DNA of 64,000 nt, taken from NCBI GenBank assembly GCA_019636795.1, contig JAHBWW010000002.1, positions 310,001 through 374,000 on the forward strand, in the 5' to 3' direction. Both the position numbers and the translations under genes were made by a program. Shown one piece after another: positions 17,153 through 24,572 of this stretch. The stretch comes from Phycisphaeraceae bacterium. GTDB lineage: Bacteria > Planctomycetota > Phycisphaerae > Phycisphaerales > UBA1924. How positions within the stretch are numbered: position 1 is the first letter of the stretch; each line of letters begins with the position of its first letter. A model generated the notes under the pieces. The model made no database searches, was not told the origin of the DNA, and saw nothing but the letters and a program-made list of their open reading frames with translations.

Positions 17153-17534
17153 CCCGTCGGCAACATGACCGACGACGGCCAGCACTATGAATATGTCTAC
17201 GACCCCTTCGGCCGGCTGCGCAAGGTCGTCGAGCGCGGCAGCAGTCCGGCGGTGCTCGTGGCCGAGTACCGCTACAACGGCCTGAACTTCCGCATCGGCC
17301 AGCACACCGACCTCACCGACGACGGCACCAACGATCTGCCCGACGGCGTGGTCGATGCCGATGACCCGTGGTTCTGGTTCTGTTATGACGAACACTGGCG
17401 GATCGTTGCGACCTTCCGATCAGACGACGAACATCCGAAGGAAGTGTTCATCCATCACAACGCGGGCCTTGACGGGGTTGGTGGAAGTTCGTATATTGAC
17501 AGCATCATCATGCGTGATCGCGACGCCAACACGG
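17153..17534 (+). pseudogene. RHS core fragment (relic)
   Basis: An open stretch encoding a piece of RHS shell, from GNMTDDGQHYEYVYDPFGRL to DSIIMRDRDAN. It resembles residues about 85-195 of the orphan cassette but is clearly diverged and carries a longer Asp-rich loop, so it comes from a different RHS gene. No start, core end or tip remains; similarity stops abruptly at about 17534. It is a third relic in this RHS array. Confidence 0.75.
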
Positions 17535-18008
17535 TGTGGTTCGAGGAGGCGGATTCGACCCGCGAAGAACGCTCCGCCTCCAGGTACAGGCCGTCAACCC
17601 GCCCCGACCAGCCGAGAGGGCCCTCCAGACCCCACCAAGGCCTTTTCGGCCTTGCCCAGCGTTTCGAAGAGGGTTCCTCTCGGAGACGCAAGCCGAGAGC
17701 GCGGCCGCCAACGCCATCCCGCGTTTGACCCCGGAATCTCCGTCGTTTCCGCCACCCAGCCCCGACGCTGGAAACCGGCCGGGCCGTAAAGCAAAACCGG
17801 CCCACTTTCGCGAGCCGGTCAGAAGCTCGGCCTGATCGGGCTGTGACGAGAACCCCGGGGGTTCGCGTCGCCCTCTCGGTTGAACCTCTCGAACTCTCTC
17901 CGACACTCGGTTAGCGCCTCCGCCGATTTGACGCGAGGTGCCGATCAGGGGTGAACAGGGATCGGGACCCTCCCGAAACGGAGAACATTCCGAGGTTGGG
18001 ATGCTCCG
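17535..18008. other. Gene-free junction between RHS relic and TIR cluster
   Basis: No credible gene is seen in 474 bp; the open frames here are arginine/proline-rich shadows. A perfect 9-bp inverted repeat GGAGGCGGA/TCCGCCTCC (17545-17553 and 17573-17581) sits exactly at the end of RHS similarity. Its minus-strand loop contains GGGTCGAATCC, close to a tRNA T-loop, but no complete tRNA can be folded. A further hairpin is listed separately. This looks like a recombination junction. Confidence 0.5.
17791..17820 (-). terminator. Possible terminator of the minus-strand TIR gene
   Basis: A 6-bp stem ACCGGC/GCCGGT (17796-17801 and 17814-17819) with a 12-nt loop is followed on the minus strand by TTTT. 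It lies 190 bp downstream of the stop of the minus-strand TIR gene. The stem is short and the T-run weak. Confidence 0.35.
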
Positions 18009-18419
18009 TCATTGAACAGCGGCATCCGCTGGCGGGGTGCCCCCTGCGAGCAGCGTCTGCACCGAGGGCCAGCGATAGGTCCAGATCTTGTCATCCGCAC
18101 GGGAGTGCTTCGGGCGAGTTGGCGTTCCGATCCGAGTGCCCGAGAGAAGGAAGTACCGCCGCCCGAGCCTCTGTGCCGCTTGTACCTCCGTCGCAACCCC
18201 GGTCGCCTGATGCGTTTGTTCACCACACAGTACGATCACGAAGTCCGATTCCCTGATCAGTCGCTCAGCCTCCAGCACCCAACGCTCCGGAACAGCTCGG
18301 CTGATGGAGTTATCGATGAACTCCCAGGGGCAGTCGGGGCGCCGTGACTCGGCGACCAGGTTCTGCTTGACTCCGAGGTCGTCGTAGTCGAACGCGATGT
18401 ACACCTTCTTCTTGGCCAT
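18009..18419 (-). CDS. ThsB-like TIR-domain protein A (divergent)
   Basis: A 136-residue protein, essentially one TIR-like (ThsB/DUF1863-type) domain: strand A VYIAFDYDD at 6-14, strand with FVIVLCG at 60-66, helix with the putative catalytic Glu78 (GVATEVQAA), and strand RRYFLL. Start at 18419, with GGAG seven bases upstream; the longer frame is unsupported. TIR proteins of Thoeris systems use NAD+ to make cyclic-ADP-ribose-type signals on phage infection. It is a paralogue of the TIR protein at 18962-19351 (shared MAKK start, FDYD, VIVLCG, GVA-E, YFLL) and is divergently oriented, 100 bp from the rest of the cluster. A DTC? or other sensor part is not visible; the protein is a bare domain. 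Confidence 0.75.
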   Translation of the reverse strand: MAKKKVYIAFDYDDLGVKQNLVAESRRPDCPWEFIDNSISRAVPERWVLEAERLIRESDFVIVLCGEQTHQATGVATEVQAAQRLGRRYFLLSGTRIGTPTRPKHSRADDKIWTYRWPSVQTLLAGGTPPADAAVQ

Positions 18420-18519
18420 TGGGACACTCCGTGAAAACACGTTCTCCGCATGTATAGTAGTGCGAGTTCTGTCCGCCCAGCGCCCAATTGGGCTCACGTC
18501 TCGATTTTGTCGAGGGTCC
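18420..18519. promoter_or_regulatory. Divergent promoter region of the TIR-caspase cluster
   Basis: This 100-bp region lies between two divergent TIR genes. It contains a perfect 12-bp palindrome GCCCAATTGGGC at 18482-18493, a small hairpin CTCGA-TTTTG-TCGAG at 18500-18514 just before the ribosome site of the plus-strand gene, and TATA-like sequences near 18450-18458 readable as -10 elements on either strand. The palindrome is a candidate operator for joint control of both arms. Confidence 0.45.
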
Positions 18520-18933
18520 ATGCCCACGTTTTGCACCTATTGCGTGTTCGTCTCTCACTGTTGGGAGTTCAACGCCAACTGCCACACCCTGGTTGACTGG
18601 TTCGACGACGAGCCTCGCTTCGACTGGAAGAACTTCAGTGTGTCGGATGAAGCCCCGATGTGTGAGGGCAAGAACTTCGAGAAGCGGCTCCGCAAGCGCC
18701 TCGGCGCTGCCGACATCATGGTCGTGATCGTCGGCATGGAGATCGCCCATCGACGCTGGATGGCATGGGAGATCAAGTGGTCTCGCATCCGAAGCATCCC
18801 GATCTTGGACGTCATGCCTAATGGTGCAGAGCGTGTGCCCAAGGTCGTGCTTGACTCCGGCTGCCCGATTGTCCGGTGGCGGCGTGATTCGGTGATCACC
18901 GCCATCCGCCAATTTGCACGCGACCAGCGATAG
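18520..18933 (+). CDS. ThsB-like TIR-domain protein B
   Basis: A 137-residue TIR-like protein of the DUF1863/ThsB type. It has strand A CVFVSHCWEFN (8-18), the KNFSVSDEAP loop, a central strand MVVIVGM (67-73) followed by a helix with the putative catalytic Glu84 (RRWMAWEIKW), strand PILDV, and a late RVPKVVLDSG segment with a short C-terminal helix (IRQF). It belongs to a different ThsB branch from proteins A and C. Start at ATG 18520 behind GAGGG; the longer frame is unsupported. First gene of the plus-strand operon; 28 bp to the next TIR gene. Predicted role: NAD+-derived signal production on phage sensing. Confidence 0.78.
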   Translation: MPTFCTYCVFVSHCWEFNANCHTLVDWFDDEPRFDWKNFSVSDEAPMCEGKNFEKRLRKRLGAADIMVVIVGMEIAHRRWMAWEIKWSRIRSIPILDVMPNGAERVPKVVLDSGCPIVRWRRDSVITAIRQFARDQR

Positions 18934-18961
18934 AATCGCCCCACAGACTTCGGAGGCTCGC

Positions 18962-19351
18962 ATGGCCAAGAAACGCGCGTTCATCAGCTTCGACTACGAC
19001 CACGATGAGGGGGCGAAACTCATGCTCGCCGGGCAAGCCAAGCATCCGGACACGCCGTTTGACTTCACGGATGGTTCCGTCAAAGACCATCTCACCGGCG
19101 ACTGGAAGGAGAAGGTCCGTCGCCGCATGGACTACATCGATGTCGTGATCGTCTTGTGTGGCCAGTACACGCATCTCGCCAACGGCGTCGCGGCCGAGTT
19201 GAGTATCGCACGCGAGAAAGGCAAACCCTACTTCCTGCTTGCGGCCTACTCGAACAAGAACTGCACCAAGCCGACCACGGCGCAGCCCGGCGACAAGGTG
19301 TACAACTGGACATGGGACAACCTCAAAGCCCTCATAGGCGGGGCGAGGTAA
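18962..19351 (+). CDS. ThsB-like TIR-domain protein C
   Basis: A 129-residue TIR-like protein: AFISFDYDHD (6-14), KVRRRMDYIDVVIVLCG (51-67), helix GVAAELSIA with the putative catalytic Glu79, strand KPYFLLAAY, and C-terminal NWTWDNLKALI. Start at ATG 18962 with GGAGG at 18952-18956, five bases away. The stop is 6 bp before the caspase start, so the two are probably translationally coupled, making this the TIR most tightly linked to the effector. Paralogue of protein A on the other strand. Confidence 0.8.
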   Translation: MAKKRAFISFDYDHDEGAKLMLAGQAKHPDTPFDFTDGSVKDHLTGDWKEKVRRRMDYIDVVIVLCGQYTHLANGVAAELSIAREKGKPYFLLAAYSNKNCTKPTTAQPGDKVYNWTWDNLKALIGGAR

Positions 19352-19357
19352 TCCGCC

Positions 19358-20317
19358 ATGCGACGTGCGTTGTGCGTGGGCATCGATTTGTACTCGGTCG
19401 GCGCGCTCAAGGGGTGCGTAGCCGACGCCGAGTCGATGGCCAATGTGCTGCGCAAACACGATGATGGTTCCCCGAACTTCGAATGCCGCCTGTTGGTAGC
19501 CCCGAACAGCGGTAAGGGAGACGCTGTCACGAGATCAACACTCAAACAGGCGATCGATGAGTTGTTTCAGGGATCACCGGATGTTGCGATGCTGCACTTC
19601 TCGGGGCATGGAACGTACAACAACCTCGACGGCTATTTGGTCACGCAGGACAACAAGCAGTATGACGAGGGCGTAGCAATGAGCGACGTCCTCAAGCTCG
19701 CGAATGACTCGAAAGCCGGTGAAGTCGTCATCTTCCTCGATTGCTGCTTCAGCGGGAGCCTTGGGAGCGTCCCCGCAATCGACAACGCCAAGGCGCTGCT
19801 CCGCGAGGGAGTCTCGATCCTGACCGCGAGCCGCAGCGATCAGGTTTCGGTCGAGTCGGCGGGAAACGGTCTGTTCACGTCCCTCGTGGTCGATGCGCTG
19901 TCGGGTGGCGCGATGGACCTGTTGGGTGAAGTCACCGCCCCGAACATCTACAACTTTGTCGAAACGGCGCTCGGTGCGTGGGATCAGCGTCCGCTGTTCA
20001 AATCGCACGTCGCAAAACTCTTGCCGCTGCGCCGGTGCAAGCCGCCGATCGATACGGCGATTCTCAGAGAGTTGCCCGCGCTGTTTCCCGTACCCGCCGA
20101 GGATCTGCCGCTCTGCCCTGAGTGCGAGGCGACTTGCGAGAAGAAGGATGACGAGAAGCACAAAATGTTCTGCAAGCTGCAGGCCCTCAACCGGGTCCAT
20201 CTGGTCGTCCCCGTCGGTGTGGACCACATGTACGACGCCGCGATGCAGTCAAAGGCGTGTCGATTGACCGCCGCAGGGCGCTACTACTGGCGGCTCGCCC
20301 GCGACAACCGTCTGTGA
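19358..20317 (+). CDS. Caspase-like protease, predicted Thoeris effector
   Basis: A 319-residue peptidase C14 (caspase/metacaspase fold) protein. Catalytic dyad: His84 in FSGHG and Cys130 in DCCFSG; fold start RRALCVGIDLYSVGALKGCVADA and the substrate-side segment TASRSDQVSVES are also typical. After the protease domain (about 1-225) comes a linker with a CX2CX11HX3C pattern (C253, C256, H268, C272) that looks like a zinc finger, and a C-terminal domain (about 275-319) ending CRLTAAGRYYWRLA. Thoeris variants in which a TIR-made cyclic nucleotide activates a caspase-like protease (called type IV Thoeris) are known; this operon has the same gene content. The C-terminal part is the likely signal-binding or regulatory region (inference). 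Confidence 0.88.
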   Translation: MRRALCVGIDLYSVGALKGCVADAESMANVLRKHDDGSPNFECRLLVAPNSGKGDAVTRSTLKQAIDELFQGSPDVAMLHFSGHGTYNNLDGYLVTQDNKQYDEGVAMSDVLKLANDSKAGEVVIFLDCCFSGSLGSVPAIDNAKALLREGVSILTASRSDQVSVESAGNGLFTSLVVDALSGGAMDLLGEVTAPNIYNFVETALGAWDQRPLFKSHVAKLLPLRRCKPPIDTAILRELPALFPVPAEDLPLCPECEATCEKKDDEKHKMFCKLQALNRVHLVVPVGVDHMYDAAMQSKACRLTAAGRYYWRLARDNRL

Positions 20318-20890
20318 TGGTGAAGCCCGTCTCTGGTTGAAGCACGGTTCCGATCGCCTGGCCCCCGCACCCCCCGGCTCGGCGGGCCTGCGCGGGCGAG
20401 ACCCTCGCGCTCTCTGGGTCTGGGTTAACAGGTTTGCGGGCAATGGGTGCTCTTGTCTGCAGCTTCGATTTTGGATGTGTTTGGAGCAGATCGGCCCATG
20501 CCAGTGGCGGTGAGGCCAATCGCAGCGAGATCGCAGAGTGCGGGCTGCTGGACAGATGAGCGTCGGCGATGCCTCGTTCCCTTTGCGTCTTCGCGGCGAT
20601 GATAGATCCGAATCAGATGTGATGGCCTATTCATCGTGGGTCTCAGGACTTCGCGGCATCCAGATTCACGCGAAGCCTGCCATCGCCGCTTGACTCATTC
20701 AGAACCGTTGCTGCAAGGATGTTTCAGCCATGAGCATCTGAATCCGGACGGACGTGACATCGGTCAACCTCAGGCAGCAGCCCACCACAATCTGCCGACA
20801 CGCAGGCCTCTCCCCTCTCATTCAAGCGATTGTTACTCTCAGGCAGAAAAACCAACTTTAACCAGCAAATTCTCAGCATTTTTCGCGCAT
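20318..20890. other. Gene-free stretch after the caspase gene
   Basis: About 570 bp without a credible gene. GC-rich inverted segments at about 20360-20405 could fold into a hairpin after the caspase stop. Small open frames on both strands lack ribosome sites and recognisable content. The last 100 bp become AT-rich toward the promoter of the next gene. Confidence 0.5.
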
Positions 20891-20930
20891 TTGCAAACAC
20901 TGCATCTTATGCAGCCTTTATAATACACAT
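20891..20930 (+). promoter_or_regulatory. Promoter giving a possibly leaderless transcript
   Basis: A perfect -10 box TATAAT lies at 20919-20924, only 6 bp before the ATG at 20931. A TTGCAA resembling a -35 box is at 20891-20896, although the 22-bp spacing is too long. Initiation at the usual distance from the -10 box would start the RNA at or next to the ATG. There is no Shine-Dalgarno sequence. Confidence 0.45.
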
Positions 20931-21899
20931 ATGAACCTCACAGCCTCGAAATCCAACTCACCTGATAACGTCCACTATCTCCGATCCGCCATCACGCAAT
21001 TCGAAAATGAAGCCGCGATCTGCGACAAAGCCGCATCGAGTATCGAACCGCAGAATGCACTTCTTTCTTCTGCCCGATCAGCAGCACAGTCTGACCGCGG
21101 TGAGTATCTGTTTGCAACGATTCGTGAACTCTACACGCGAGATTTGCTGCCTGGGTCTGTAGTCACACACCTGACGTGCCAGACGTTCCAAGACATGATT
21201 GATCGCAATGAGCGACAACGGCCATGCCGGCGATGGGGCGGGACAGAGTTTAATTTCACCTTCAACATGCCCGAAGATTCAGCCTGCTGGGCGTTGTTTG
21301 AGGCAGGTGTGGCAGCGTCTCGTTCGTTGATGCTCGATCACTCAGATTGCAGTCTGGGTATTGTCGAGTATGAGCCAGATGTCGATGGGTACTGGTTGTG
21401 CGACGGAGAAAGGATGCCCGATGGCTGGGATCCGACTCTCCTCTTGATCGAAATAAGTGAGACCTTGCCCGCCGAAACACTTCCCCCTGAAGAGCAACCG
21501 AAAGTGGATTTCCGATTCAAACGCTCGTCGCGAATCACCACAGGCCGCGGATTCAGTGCAGAAAAATGGCGCATACGCGAGGCTCGGCGATGCCAAGTCC
21601 GAGCGGCTGTGTGCAGATGGGTCGCCCAAGAGTTGAAGCAGTTTCAGATATTGCTGGGTGATGAAGGAGTCACCACACACTGGCACTCAGTGTGCCAAGC
21701 CGCCAGCCTCCTCAGGAGAGACATTCCGTCTCTCTCCGAGAAAAAGGCCAGAGCTCGTGTATCGATCAATGCTCAGCGCCGCAAGTTTTTCACCAATGGA
21801 AAGCACCGTCAGAAGCTACGGATTGAACCATTCTCCTTTGATTCATGGCGGCTCGCTCAACGAGACAAAGAACTAGATAAGGAAGACTCGAACCTCTGA
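20931..21899 (+). CDS. Unknown protein next to the attachment scar
   Basis: A 322-residue soluble protein that I do not recognise. No signal peptide or membrane segment. It is mixed alpha/beta with cysteines scattered, Trp-rich segments (WGGTEFNFTFN, WHSVCQAASLL) and a basic C-terminal region (about 270-300) rich in Arg/Lys that could touch nucleic acid. Codon use and GC (about half) are lower than in flanking core genes, as expected for cargo of a mobile element. It is the last gene before the tRNA fragment; no integrase motif (R..HxxR..Y) is visible. Confidence 0.65.
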   Translation: MNLTASKSNSPDNVHYLRSAITQFENEAAICDKAASSIEPQNALLSSARSAAQSDRGEYLFATIRELYTRDLLPGSVVTHLTCQTFQDMIDRNERQRPCRRWGGTEFNFTFNMPEDSACWALFEAGVAASRSLMLDHSDCSLGIVEYEPDVDGYWLCDGERMPDGWDPTLLLIEISETLPAETLPPEEQPKVDFRFKRSSRITTGRGFSAEKWRIREARRCQVRAAVCRWVAQELKQFQILLGDEGVTTHWHSVCQAASLLRRDIPSLSEKKARARVSINAQRRKFFTNGKHRQKLRIEPFSFDSWRLAQRDKELDKEDSNL

Positions 21900-21921
21900 C
21901 CGCGCGGTGTTCTTGCGCGGT
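21899..21921 (+). terminator. Hairpin directly after the stop codon
   Basis: A 7-bp perfect stem ACCGCGC/GCGCGGT (21899-21905, 21915-21921) with a 9-nt loop begins at the last base of the stop codon. There is no T-run, so it may be a rho-independent-like stabiliser or simply a structured end. Confidence 0.3.
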
Positions 21922-22048
21922 GCAGACCGCGCCCACACCGCGCTTCGCCCGCAAATTGGCCTTAGCAGACGCAAAGCCCGCATCACTTGCAATCCGCAAG
22001 TAGCGTCCATATCGTCGATTACGCGTTTCGAGGTTGAAGCCTGGGGCG

Positions 22049-22090
22049 TTCCCAAGCTGAATGTCGTCGGTTCGATTCCGATCACCCGCT
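22049..22090 (+). other. tRNA-Gly 3' fragment, predicted attachment-site scar
   Basis: These 42 bp read as the anticodon-loop-to-end part of a bacterial tRNA-Gly: TTCC(C)AAGC, variable loop AATGTCG, T-arm with GGTTCGATTCC, and the 3' acceptor strand CACCCGCT. The matching 5' half (GCGGGTG..., D-arm, left anticodon stem) is missing: the bases before it cannot pair with the acceptor or the anticodon stem. Tyrosine-recombinase elements integrate at exactly such 3' halves and leave a copy at the far end, so this marks the right boundary of the accessory region. The stop codon of the neighbouring minus-strand gene lies inside it. Confidence 0.7.
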
Positions 22091-23011
22091 TTCGAGTTCG
22101 CTCAAGACACCCACTACGTCCCCCGCTGCAACGTCCAGCACTCGATCTCGCGATGCGCGCTTGAGCAACCTCTCCATCGGCTCCGACGCCGGCTCATCCG
22201 ACAACTCAAACGTCGAGTGATGAATCGGCAGCAACCGCCTGGCCCCCATGCCCATCGCCATATCCCACACTTCCTCAGGCGTCGCGTGCATGTGATTCCA
22301 AGGCTCATACGCCCCGATGCCGAACGCCGCCACATCGACCGCACCAAGCGTCTCGAAGATATCCGTCGCTGCTGTATCGCCCGCAAACAGCAGCCGAAGA
22401 TCGCCCGATTCAATCAAGTAACTGCTCACGCCGCGCCGACGGTCCAGCACCGTGCGCGCGCCCCAGTGCCGCGGCTCGACCGCCGTGATCGTCGCATCCT
22501 GCACACGAAACGACCGCCCCGGTGCCAGCGTCACCACGCGAGCAAACCCCGGCGGCACCAGCCCTTCGCACCCCGGCGGCACAATCACCAGCGTCGTCGA
22601 ACACGCAATCTGCATCAGCGTCGGCTTGTCGAGATGATCAAAATGCGCATGTGTCAGCAGCACCAGATCAAGCCCTCGCAGCGATGCTGCGTCCGCTGGC
22701 GCAGGCTGCAACCGCGCCGGGCCCACAATGCGCGACCCGATCTTCATCCCGATCCGCCGACTCAGCACCGGATCGACCGCCAGCGTCAGCCCCTCAAGAT
22801 GCGCCGCAACCCCCGCGTGCCCGAGCCACGCAAGCCCGAGCGCGTGCGAGCGCATCGCCAGCAGATCCAGATCACCCGCTGCATGTTCGCCCCGCGAGCC
22901 CTCAAGAAACGATGACACCAGAACCGACGGATACCGCCTCAGACCCGAGCGAACCGCCCGAACCGATCGCCGAAGCCTCGCCACCGCCGATTGCTGGGGA
23001 TCTGAAGTCAT
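22082..23011 (-). CDS. Metallo-beta-lactamase-fold hydrolase (UlaG/NAPE-PLD-like)
   Basis: A 309-residue MBL-fold protein of the UlaG/NAPE-PLD type. Metal motif THAHFDHLDKPT, a later GDTAATDIFET with the bridging Asp, a final HHSTFEL His, and the early ALGLAWLGHAGV strand typical of this branch. Substrate is unknown; relatives act on phospholipids or sugar lactones. Start taken at 23011 because upstream codons run into the promoter of the divergent cls gene. The stop codon TGA overlaps the tRNA fragment, so the very C-terminus may have been fixed by the integration event or simply overlaps the original tRNA end. Confidence 0.85.
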   Translation of the reverse strand: MTSDPQQSAVARLRRSVRAVRSGLRRYPSVLVSSFLEGSRGEHAAGDLDLLAMRSHALGLAWLGHAGVAAHLEGLTLAVDPVLSRRIGMKIGSRIVGPARLQPAPADAASLRGLDLVLLTHAHFDHLDKPTLMQIACSTTLVIVPPGCEGLVPPGFARVVTLAPGRSFRVQDATITAVEPRHWGARTVLDRRRGVSSYLIESGDLRLLFAGDTAATDIFETLGAVDVAAFGIGAYEPWNHMHATPEEVWDMAMGMGARRLLPIHHSTFELSDEPASEPMERLLKRASRDRVLDVAAGDVVGVLSELESG

Positions 23012-23114
23012 CAAGTGTGAATTACCATGTATCGCGACTGCACGGCGCAGCCCGCGGCGTCCTTGAATCGTATCCTGTGGCATGCACGATGCGAACACCT
23101 GACCAGGAGAGTGC

Positions 23115-24572
23115 ATGGATTGGTTGAAATTCATCTTCGCAGCACTACCCGTCATCCTGCACTGGAGCATCGTCCTAGGCCTCGGAACCCGGATCATTCT
23201 CTCGCGACGAGATATCGGCACCTCCCTCGCATGGCTTACGCTGGTCGCCATCTTTCCGTTCATCGGCGCCGGGCTTTATCTCCTCATCGGCGAACTCTGG
23301 CTCGCGCGATCGCGCGTTCGCCGCACCATCATCGCCGGCCAGCAATTCGACACGCAAGTAAAGGATCTTCTCCCCCATGAGACCGAACTCTGGTCCCACG
23401 AACTCGATGTCGATCGAACCCTCAACGCCTACGCCACCCGCGGCTTGGGCATTCCGACTCTCCAAGGCAACCGCATCACGCTCTTCTCTAAAGCCCACGC
23501 AACCTTCGACGCTATGGTCCGCGATATCGACAATGCCACACACACCTGCCACCTGCTTTTCTACATCTGGTGCCCCGGCGGCAAAGCCGACCACATCATC
23601 GAGGCTCTCATCCGCGCTCGCTCGCGCGGCGTGACGTGCATCGTCCTGCTCGACGCTGTTGGCAGTCGTCCATTTCTAAACAGCCCGCACGCGCAGACCC
23701 TCCGCAACGCCGGAGTCGAAGTCGCCGCCGCACTGCCCGTCGGAAGGTTGCGATCGATCCTCGAACGCATCGACCTGCGCAATCACCGCAAGATCGTCGC
23801 CATTGACGGCCGAGTGGCCTACTGCGGCAGCCTCAACCTCGCCGACCCCGCATTTTTCAAGCAAAACGCCAAAGTCGGTGAATGGATCGACATCATGGCC
23901 CGCGTCGAAGGACCGGCCGCTCGCATGCTCGATCTCACCATCCTCCACGACTGGTACGTCGAAACGGGCCGACTCGAACTGCCACGCGATGAACCTATTG
24001 ACTGGAAGGAAATTGAAGGCAAAGGATCTCCACTTTCTGTTATCTCCTCAGGCCCCGGACAGTGGCCACGGGCAACGCAGGACATGATCCTCGCAATGCT
24101 CTACGGCGCACGCAAGGAAATCATCATCACCACGCCGTACTTCGTCCCCGGCGACATCATGATGAACGCTCTCATCACCGCCGCACGCTGTGGCGTGAAT
24201 GTCCGCATCGTGCTCCCCGCCAAAGTCGATTCAAAACTGGTCCGATACGCCAGCCGAGCCTACTTCGACGATCTGCTCCAGGAAGGTATCGAAGTCCTGC
24301 TCTTTCGCAGCGGTCTCCTGCACGCCAAGACCGTCACGGTCGATCGATCCGTAGCCCTGCTTGGTTCGGCCAACATGGACCGCCGAAGTTTCTCGGTCAA
24401 CTTCGAGACCAGCATGTTTATCTACGACGACGCCGTCACCGAGCGCATCCGCGATCTCCAACTCGAGTACATCGCCGATGCCGATTCCATCGATGCTGCC
24501 ATCTGGTCCCGTCGACACACAGGCGTGCGCCTCGTCGAGAATGCTGCTCAGCTGCTTTCCCCGTTGCTCTAG
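23115..24572 (+). CDS. cls: Cardiolipin synthase
   Basis: A 485-residue phospholipase-D-superfamily enzyme. Two N-terminal membrane helices (about 4-24 and 37-58), then two HKD motifs: HRKIVAIDGRVAYCGSLN at about residue 218 and HAKTVTVDRSVALLGSANMD at about 402, each with the usual GS(L/A)N. It joins two phosphatidylglycerol molecules to cardiolipin at the membrane. Normal length for ClsA-type enzymes. Divergent from the MBL-fold gene; its end overlaps the converging DoxX-like gene by 4 bp. Confidence 0.93.
   Translation: MDWLKFIFAALPVILHWSIVLGLGTRIILSRRDIGTSLAWLTLVAIFPFIGAGLYLLIGELWLARSRVRRTIIAGQQFDTQVKDLLPHETELWSHELDVDRTLNAYATRGLGIPTLQGNRITLFSKAHATFDAMVRDIDNATHTCHLLFYIWCPGGKADHIIEALIRARSRGVTCIVLLDAVGSRPFLNSPHAQTLRNAGVEVAAALPVGRLRSILERIDLRNHRKIVAIDGRVAYCGSLNLADPAFFKQNAKVGEWIDIMARVEGPAARMLDLTILHDWYVETGRLELPRDEPIDWKEIEGKGSPLSVISSGPGQWPRATQDMILAMLYGARKEIIITTPYFVPGDIMMNALITAARCGVNVRIVLPAKVDSKLVRYASRAYFDDLLQEGIEVLLFRSGLLHAKTVTVDRSVALLGSANMDRRSFSVNFETSMFIYDDAVTERIRDLQLEYIADADSIDAAIWSRRHTGVRLVENAAQLLSPLL

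Noticed and set aside
17545-17640. Possible minus-strand tRNA at the RHS junction
   Set aside because: A T-loop-like GGGTCGAATCC and a 9-bp stem are present, but no D-arm, anticodon arm or acceptor pairing can be made; kept only as a hairpin.
20636-20923. 95-codon plus-strand ORF before the island-edge gene
   Set aside because: No ribosome site, unselected composition, and it runs into the promoter of the next gene.
21876-21960. Possible minus-strand tRNA 3' end (GGTTCGAGTC) overlapping the end of the island-edge gene
   Set aside because: The T-stem has a mismatch and wobble, and no acceptor complement or anticodon arm is found; the bases are the 3' codons of the gene.
1-22090. Integrase or transposase for the island
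   Set aside because: No protein with tyrosine-recombinase (R..HxxR..Y), serine-recombinase or DDE features was recognised; the gene may lie left of the window or be lost.
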